Source of the DNA: Clostridium_AT radicumherbarum
GTDB lineage: Bacteria > Bacillota > Clostridia > Clostridiales > Clostridiaceae
Length of the DNA stretch: 64,000 nucleotides
Reading direction: 5' to 3'
NCBI RefSeq assembly: GCF_045310525.1
Contig: NZ_JBJHZY010000001.1
Span: forward strand, 1,674,001 to 1,738,000
Under the pieces are notes generated by a model. That model made no database searches, had not been told where the DNA came from, and saw only the letters and a program-made list of their open reading frames with translations. Shown piece after piece: positions 60,135 through 64,000 of this stretch. Made by a program: the position numbers and the translations under genes. Every line of letters begins with the position of its first letter. Within the stretch, counting starts at the first letter, position 1.

Positions 60135-62329
60135 TAGATATGGATTGGATTATAATAGACGATGAATTTAATATTAATAATATAGTAAGTAATGGCAATA
60201 AATTCATGACAGGCAATGGCTATATGGGCTATCGCGGAACCATGGAGGAGTATACTGATAAAGAACTTACGGCCTGTAATCTTGCAGGTTTATATGATAG
60301 ACAAGGAGATGGCTGGAGGGAGCCAATTAATGCACCAAACGGGTTATTCACAACTTTATTAGTGGGCAATAAAGTACTTGGATTAAATAATTTTAACCCA
60401 AGTGAGCATAGTCAAGTCCTAGATATTAAAAATGGACTTCACTTGAGAAATACAGTCTGGGAAACTGATTATGGCAAGGTTAAAATTGAAGCAGAGCGGT
60501 TTGTAAGCCTTGCAGATATACATCTAATGTGCCTTAAGTATACCTTATCTGTGGATAAGGAATGTGCCATCAAAATCAAAACTGGCATAGACGGCAAAGT
60601 ATGGGATATAAACGGCCCTCATTTAAAAAATTATTCAGTAAAAAAGGAAAATAACTTAATTGTGGTCTCAGCTGTAACTAACGAATTAAAGGTTCCAGTA
60701 TCTGTTAAAGAAATATGTGAAAGGTCTTTTGAAGCAGTGGAAAACATTGAAAAAACAGATGTAAGTATTTTTCATAATATATGCTTTATGGCTGAGCCAA
60801 AAAGAAATTATACAATCTATAAATATGTATCAGTATGGACAGGAAATGATGAAACTGAAAATATAGAGGAGGACTGCTCTTTAACTGCATCTAGGTCTTT
60901 TAGTATGGGCTATGAAAAAGTATATTTAGAGCACATAAACAAGTGGAAGGATAGATGGGAGACCTCTGATGTAGTTATTGAAGGCTGTGAAGATGATCAA
61001 TTAGCACTGCGTTATAGTATATACCAGCTGCAAATAATCGCACCACTGCACTCAAATAGGCTTTCAATTCCTGCAAGAGGTCTTTCTGGGCAGACTTATA
61101 AAGGTGCGATTTTCTGGGACACAGAAATGTTTATACTTCCTTTCTTTCTTCATACGGCACCTGAGGTAGCTAAGAATCTAGTTAATTATCGTATTAGAAC
61201 CCTAAATGGTGCAAGAAAAAAAGCAGAATACTATGGTTATAAAGGAGCCTTCTACGCCTGGGAAAGTCATGAAAACGGCCAGGATGCCTGCAGTGATTTC
61301 AATGTAACAGATGTTTTTACAGGACGTCCTGTTAAGACCTACTTTAAAGATAAACAGGTGCATATAAGTGCAGCTGTAGCATATGCCGTCTTAGAGACCT
61401 ATGAGTTCACTGGAGATATAAGCCTTCTATTAAATGGTGGTGCTGAAGTAATACTAGAATGTGCTAGATTCTATTATTCTTATACTTATTTTAAAGAAGA
61501 AAAGGACAGATACGAAATTCTTGATGTAATAGGCCCGGATGAATATCATGAAAGAGTAAACAACAATGCCTATACTAATAAGATGGTCTATTATACAGTA
61601 GATGCAGCACTTAAGGTTATGGATATTTTGGAAGTGAATTTCCCTAAGGAATATGAGAATTTAATTGATAAGCTTGACTTTAGAAAAGACATTGACTATC
61701 TTGTGAAGTTCAAAGAAAAGCTCTATGTTCCAAAGCCTGATAAAAAAACACTTATAATAGAGGAGTTTGATGGTTATAGTAGGTTAGAAAATTGCTCACT
61801 TTCTGAAGTGAGAAGTAGGCTTATTAATCCTAAAGAATATTGGGGCGGGGGCCATGGCGTTGCTTCAACTACTCAGATTATAAAGCAGGCAGATGTTGTA
61901 CTTATGCTCTATCTCTTTAGAAATGAATACTCAAGTAAAGTTAAAAAAGTTAACTGGGAGTTTTATGAGCCAAGAACTGAACATGGTTCCTCTTTAAGCC
62001 CCTGTATTTATTCTCTGCTTTCCTGTGATATAGGAAATGAAAGGTGGGCATATCCATTCTTTGTAAAGACCGCAAATGTAGATCTGTCAGGTGATTCTAA
62101 ACAATTTGCAGGCTCAATCTATATTGGTGGTACTCATCCTGCTGCAAGTGGCGGTTCTTGGATGTCTGCAGTTTTTGGCTTTGCTGGCCTAAAGGTTGTA
62201 GAAGGAAAGATAAGCGTAACTCCGAACCTGCCAAATAATTGGAATAGACTTAACTTTAAGATAATTGTGAGGGGTAAGAAATATACAATTGACATTACCC
62301 ATGATGGTTCTGAAATTACTAAAGCATGA
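60131..62329 (+). CDS. Second GH65 glycoside phosphorylase
   Basis: The 732-residue enzyme begins within the previous stop (ATGA overlap) and is a distinct GH65 member. Key parts are the sandwich start GYMGYRGTMEEY, SGQTYKGAIFWDTEMF, the catalytic Glu471 in GPDEYHERV, and the EHGSSLSPCIYSLL phosphate-site segment. Its sequence differs strongly from the first enzyme, so the two probably take different linkages, perhaps acting in turn on one oligosaccharide. No beta-phosphoglucomutase follows. Confidence 0.92.
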   Translation: MIDMDWIIIDDEFNINNIVSNGNKFMTGNGYMGYRGTMEEYTDKELTACNLAGLYDRQGDGWREPINAPNGLFTTLLVGNKVLGLNNFNPSEHSQVLDIKNGLHLRNTVWETDYGKVKIEAERFVSLADIHLMCLKYTLSVDKECAIKIKTGIDGKVWDINGPHLKNYSVKKENNLIVVSAVTNELKVPVSVKEICERSFEAVENIEKTDVSIFHNICFMAEPKRNYTIYKYVSVWTGNDETENIEEDCSLTASRSFSMGYEKVYLEHINKWKDRWETSDVVIEGCEDDQLALRYSIYQLQIIAPLHSNRLSIPARGLSGQTYKGAIFWDTEMFILPFFLHTAPEVAKNLVNYRIRTLNGARKKAEYYGYKGAFYAWESHENGQDACSDFNVTDVFTGRPVKTYFKDKQVHISAAVAYAVLETYEFTGDISLLLNGGAEVILECARFYYSYTYFKEEKDRYEILDVIGPDEYHERVNNNAYTNKMVYYTVDAALKVMDILEVNFPKEYENLIDKLDFRKDIDYLVKFKEKLYVPKPDKKTLIIEEFDGYSRLENCSLSEVRSRLINPKEYWGGGHGVASTTQIIKQADVVLMLYLFRNEYSSKVKKVNWEFYEPRTEHGSSLSPCIYSLLSCDIGNERWAYPFFVKTANVDLSGDSKQFAGSIYIGGTHPAASGGSWMSAVFGFAGLKVVEGKISVTPNLPNNWNRLNFKIIVRGKKYTIDITHDGSEITKA

Positions 62330-62367
62330 AGTTACAATATAAATAATAATACTTGTGGCTAAATAGA

Positions 62368-62410
62368 GCCCCAAAATGTCAAAATAAAAGACGTTTTGGG
62401 GCATTTTACA
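62368..62410 (+). terminator. Intrinsic terminator
   Basis: GCCCCAAAATGTC pairs with GACGTTTTGGGGC around AAAATAAAA, followed by ATTTTAC. It ends the sugar operon. Confidence 0.85.
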
Positions 62411-62433
62411 TTACTACAGCTTAAACACTATTG

Positions 62434-62462
62434 TTGACAATTTCACTCTGATTTGCTATTAT
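62434..62462 (+). promoter_or_regulatory. Promoter of the iron-sulfur operon
   Basis: TTGACA at 62434-62439 and TATTAT at 62457-62462 are 17 bp apart, a near-consensus sigma-A promoter. The region around the -10 is the likely target of the IscR-type regulator encoded immediately downstream. Confidence 0.82.
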
Positions 62463-62502
62463 GTGTATGAATGATAACGATGAACATAAGGAAGTGAAAT
62501 AC

Positions 62503-62949
62503 ATGAAGCTTTCTACTAAAGGCCGTTATGGAGTTAAGGCAATGGTTGATTTAGCTCTACGCTATGGCGGCGAACCGGTTTCAATAAAAAGTGTATCTGA
62601 AAGACAGCATATTTCTGAATATTATTTGGAGCAGCTTTTTTCACCACTTAGAAAGGCTGGATTAATTAATAGTATTCGAGGTGCGCAGGGTGGTTATACT
62701 TTAAGCAGGGCACCGAAAGATATAACTATAGATGAAATTATGGAAGTGCTTGAAGGGCCAATTGAAATATCTAATTGCCTGGATGAAAAGAGCTGTGACA
62801 ATGCTGATTGCTGTGCCACTAGGCTTTTATGGGCAAAGATAAAAAACAGTATTGATAGTGTAACTAAATCTACTACACTTCAGGATATATTAAATGATTA
62901 TAAGAATATAAATACTAGCGACTTAGAAGGAGTGAACAAAAATGAATAA
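62503..62949 (+). CDS. iscR: Rrf2/IscR-family iron-sulfur regulator
   Basis: The 148-residue protein has a winged helix-turn-helix (about 1-65: MKLSTKGRYGVKAMVDLALR, then ISEYYLEQLFSPLRKAGL and SIRGAQGGYTLSR). A cysteine cluster at 92, 98, 103 and 104 (CLDEKSC, then CC) should bind an Fe-S cluster. IscR senses cluster supply and controls the operon that makes clusters. ATG at 62503 follows AAGGAAGTG; a longer frame begins inside the promoter. It overlaps the next gene by 8 bp. Confidence 0.92.
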   Translation: MKLSTKGRYGVKAMVDLALRYGGEPVSIKSVSERQHISEYYLEQLFSPLRKAGLINSIRGAQGGYTLSRAPKDITIDEIMEVLEGPIEISNCLDEKSCDNADCCATRLLWAKIKNSIDSVTKSTTLQDILNDYKNINTSDLEGVNKNE

Positions 62950-64000
62950 ACCAATTTATATGGATTATGCTGCTACTACCTATGTAAAGCCAGAGGTACT
63001 AGAAGAAATGCTGCCATATTTTACAGAGAAGTTTGGTAACCCATCTTCAATTTACTCTTTATCAAGAGAAACAAAAAAGGCTATTGATAAGGCTCGTGAC
63101 AGAGTATCTAATGCAATAAATGCTGATTCTAATGAAATATATTTTACAGCTGGCGGCTCAGAAGCTGACAACTGGGCTTTAAAAGGAGTTGCCTTCGCCA
63201 ACTTTAATAAGGGAAATCACATTATAACAACTAATATTGAACATCATGCTATACTTCATACCTGTGAGTATTTAGAAAAGCATGGCTTTGAAGTTACATA
63301 TTTACCTGTAGATGAATATGGCTTTATATCCTTAAAGGATTTGGAAAATGCCATTACAGATAAGACAATACTAGTTTCTGTAATGTTTGCTAATAATGAA
63401 ATAGGAACAATTCAACCAATTAAAGAAATTGGTAAGCTCTGCAGAGAGAAAAAGATAATATTCCATACTGATGCAGTTCAGGCAGTTGGAAGTATTCCTA
63501 TAGATGTCAAAGCTATGAATATAGATTTACTATCAATGGCTGCTCATAAAATTTATGGACCAAAGGGAACTGGTGCCCTTTATATTAGAAAAGGTGTTAA
63601 AATAGATAATTTAGTTCATGGCGGTGGCCAGGAAAGAGCTAAAAGAGCTGGAACTGAAAACATTGCTGGTATAGTTGGCCTTGGAAAAGCTATAGAACTT
63701 GCTACATCAAACTTGGAAGAAAACTCAAAGAACCTGGCAGCTCTTAGAGATAGATTAGTAGAAGGTCTATTAAAAATACCTTACAGCAGATTAAATGGAC
63801 CAGTTAAAGAAAATAGATTGCCTGGAAATTCTAATATTTGCTTTAGATTTATTGAGGGAGAAGCTATACTTCTTTTACTTGACAGCATGGGAATCTGTGC
63901 TTCCAGTGGAAGTGCATGTACTTCTGGTTCTCTAGATCCTTCACATGTTCTTTTAGCTATAGGGCTTCCACATGAAATAGCACATGGTTCCTTAAGATTA
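62942..64000 (+). CDS. iscS: Cysteine desulfurase (IscS/NifS), cut by the window edge
   Basis: The 353 residues seen here run in one frame to the last base. The enzyme takes sulfur from cysteine for Fe-S clusters and thio-tRNA. It has the PLP-binding Lys203 (AAHKIYGPKG), the substrate His in NIEHHAI, and the active-site loop with Cys326 in SSGSACTSGSLDPSHV, which is the IscS/NifS form. The ATG at 62942 lies inside the end of iscR behind GAAGGAGTG. A scaffold gene (iscU) is expected just beyond the edge. Confidence 0.95.
   Translation, partial: MNKPIYMDYAATTYVKPEVLEEMLPYFTEKFGNPSSIYSLSRETKKAIDKARDRVSNAINADSNEIYFTAGGSEADNWALKGVAFANFNKGNHIITTNIEHHAILHTCEYLEKHGFEVTYLPVDEYGFISLKDLENAITDKTILVSVMFANNEIGTIQPIKEIGKLCREKKIIFHTDAVQAVGSIPIDVKAMNIDLLSMAAHKIYGPKGTGALYIRKGVKIDNLVHGGGQERAKRAGTENIAGIVGLGKAIELATSNLEENSKNLAALRDRLVEGLLKIPYSRLNGPVKENRLPGNSNICFRFIEGEAILLLLDSMGICASSGSACTSGSLDPSHVLLAIGLPHEIAHGSLRL

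Noticed and set aside
1..64000. tRNA, rRNA, transposase, integrase or phage genes
   Set aside because: None could be recognised in any frame. A search tool could still find divergent ones.

Overview
The window looks like a piece of chromosome from a low-GC Gram-positive anaerobe, most likely Clostridium sensu stricto. The reasons are the very AT-rich sequence, strong purine-rich ribosome binding sites with many TTG and GTG starts, many lipobox lipoproteins, intrinsic terminators, a clostridial Rrf2/IscS pair, L-lactate dehydrogenase, and a candidate selenoprotein. No tRNA, rRNA, CRISPR array, transposase or integrase was recognised. Nothing fixes the species.

Positions 1-12.3 kb are an accessory region. 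Small, mostly unknown genes (lipoproteins, small membrane proteins, a DUF4177 protein, a CPBP protease, a frameshifted DUF7832 gene) are separated by nine copies of one dispersed intergenic repeat. The repeat combines an intrinsic terminator hairpin, an inverted-repeat end and, in the long copies, a conserved TATAAT box just before the next gene. It appears to make each small gene its own transcription unit.

Positions 6.9-33.3 kb continue the accessory character. Two paralogous ECF sigma/DUF4179 anti-sigma modules (6.9-8.9 kb and 31.2-33.1 kb) share one promoter pattern, AACC-N17-GTCTAA. Between them lie GNAT acetyltransferases, lipoproteins, a metallo-beta-lactamase-fold enzyme, an S41 peptidase, a LysE exporter, an AraC/GyrI-like regulator, an orphan Imm26 immunity protein, a seven-repeat Ycf48-like lipoprotein and several gene fragments. 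A second short repeat with an 11-bp palindrome sits behind many of these genes. Scars at 19.2 and 33.2 kb record duplications and a deletion.

Positions 33.7-52.9 kb are mostly single genes or short operons. They include a MerR-methyltransferase fusion with its own 19-bp-spacer promoter, a GltD-like oxidoreductase, a CitMHS citrate transporter, and a ykkC-family riboswitch without an exporter. A B3/4-domain protein with a radical SAM protein, an ABC exporter with NUDIX protein, a nucleotidyltransferase, L-lactate dehydrogenase and a PadR-controlled membrane ferredoxin follow. The region ends with a CopZ-like Fe-S/zinc protein with an in-frame TGA (candidate selenocysteine) and a HAD phosphatase.

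Positions 53.2-62.3 kb are a LacI-controlled sugar system. It has a regulator, two palindromic operators, a binding protein, two permeases and two overlapping GH65 glycoside phosphorylases. It would import an alpha-linked di- or oligosaccharide and phosphorolyse it inside the cell. The window ends in the iron-sulfur operon: an IscR-type regulator overlapping a cysteine desulfurase that runs off the right edge.
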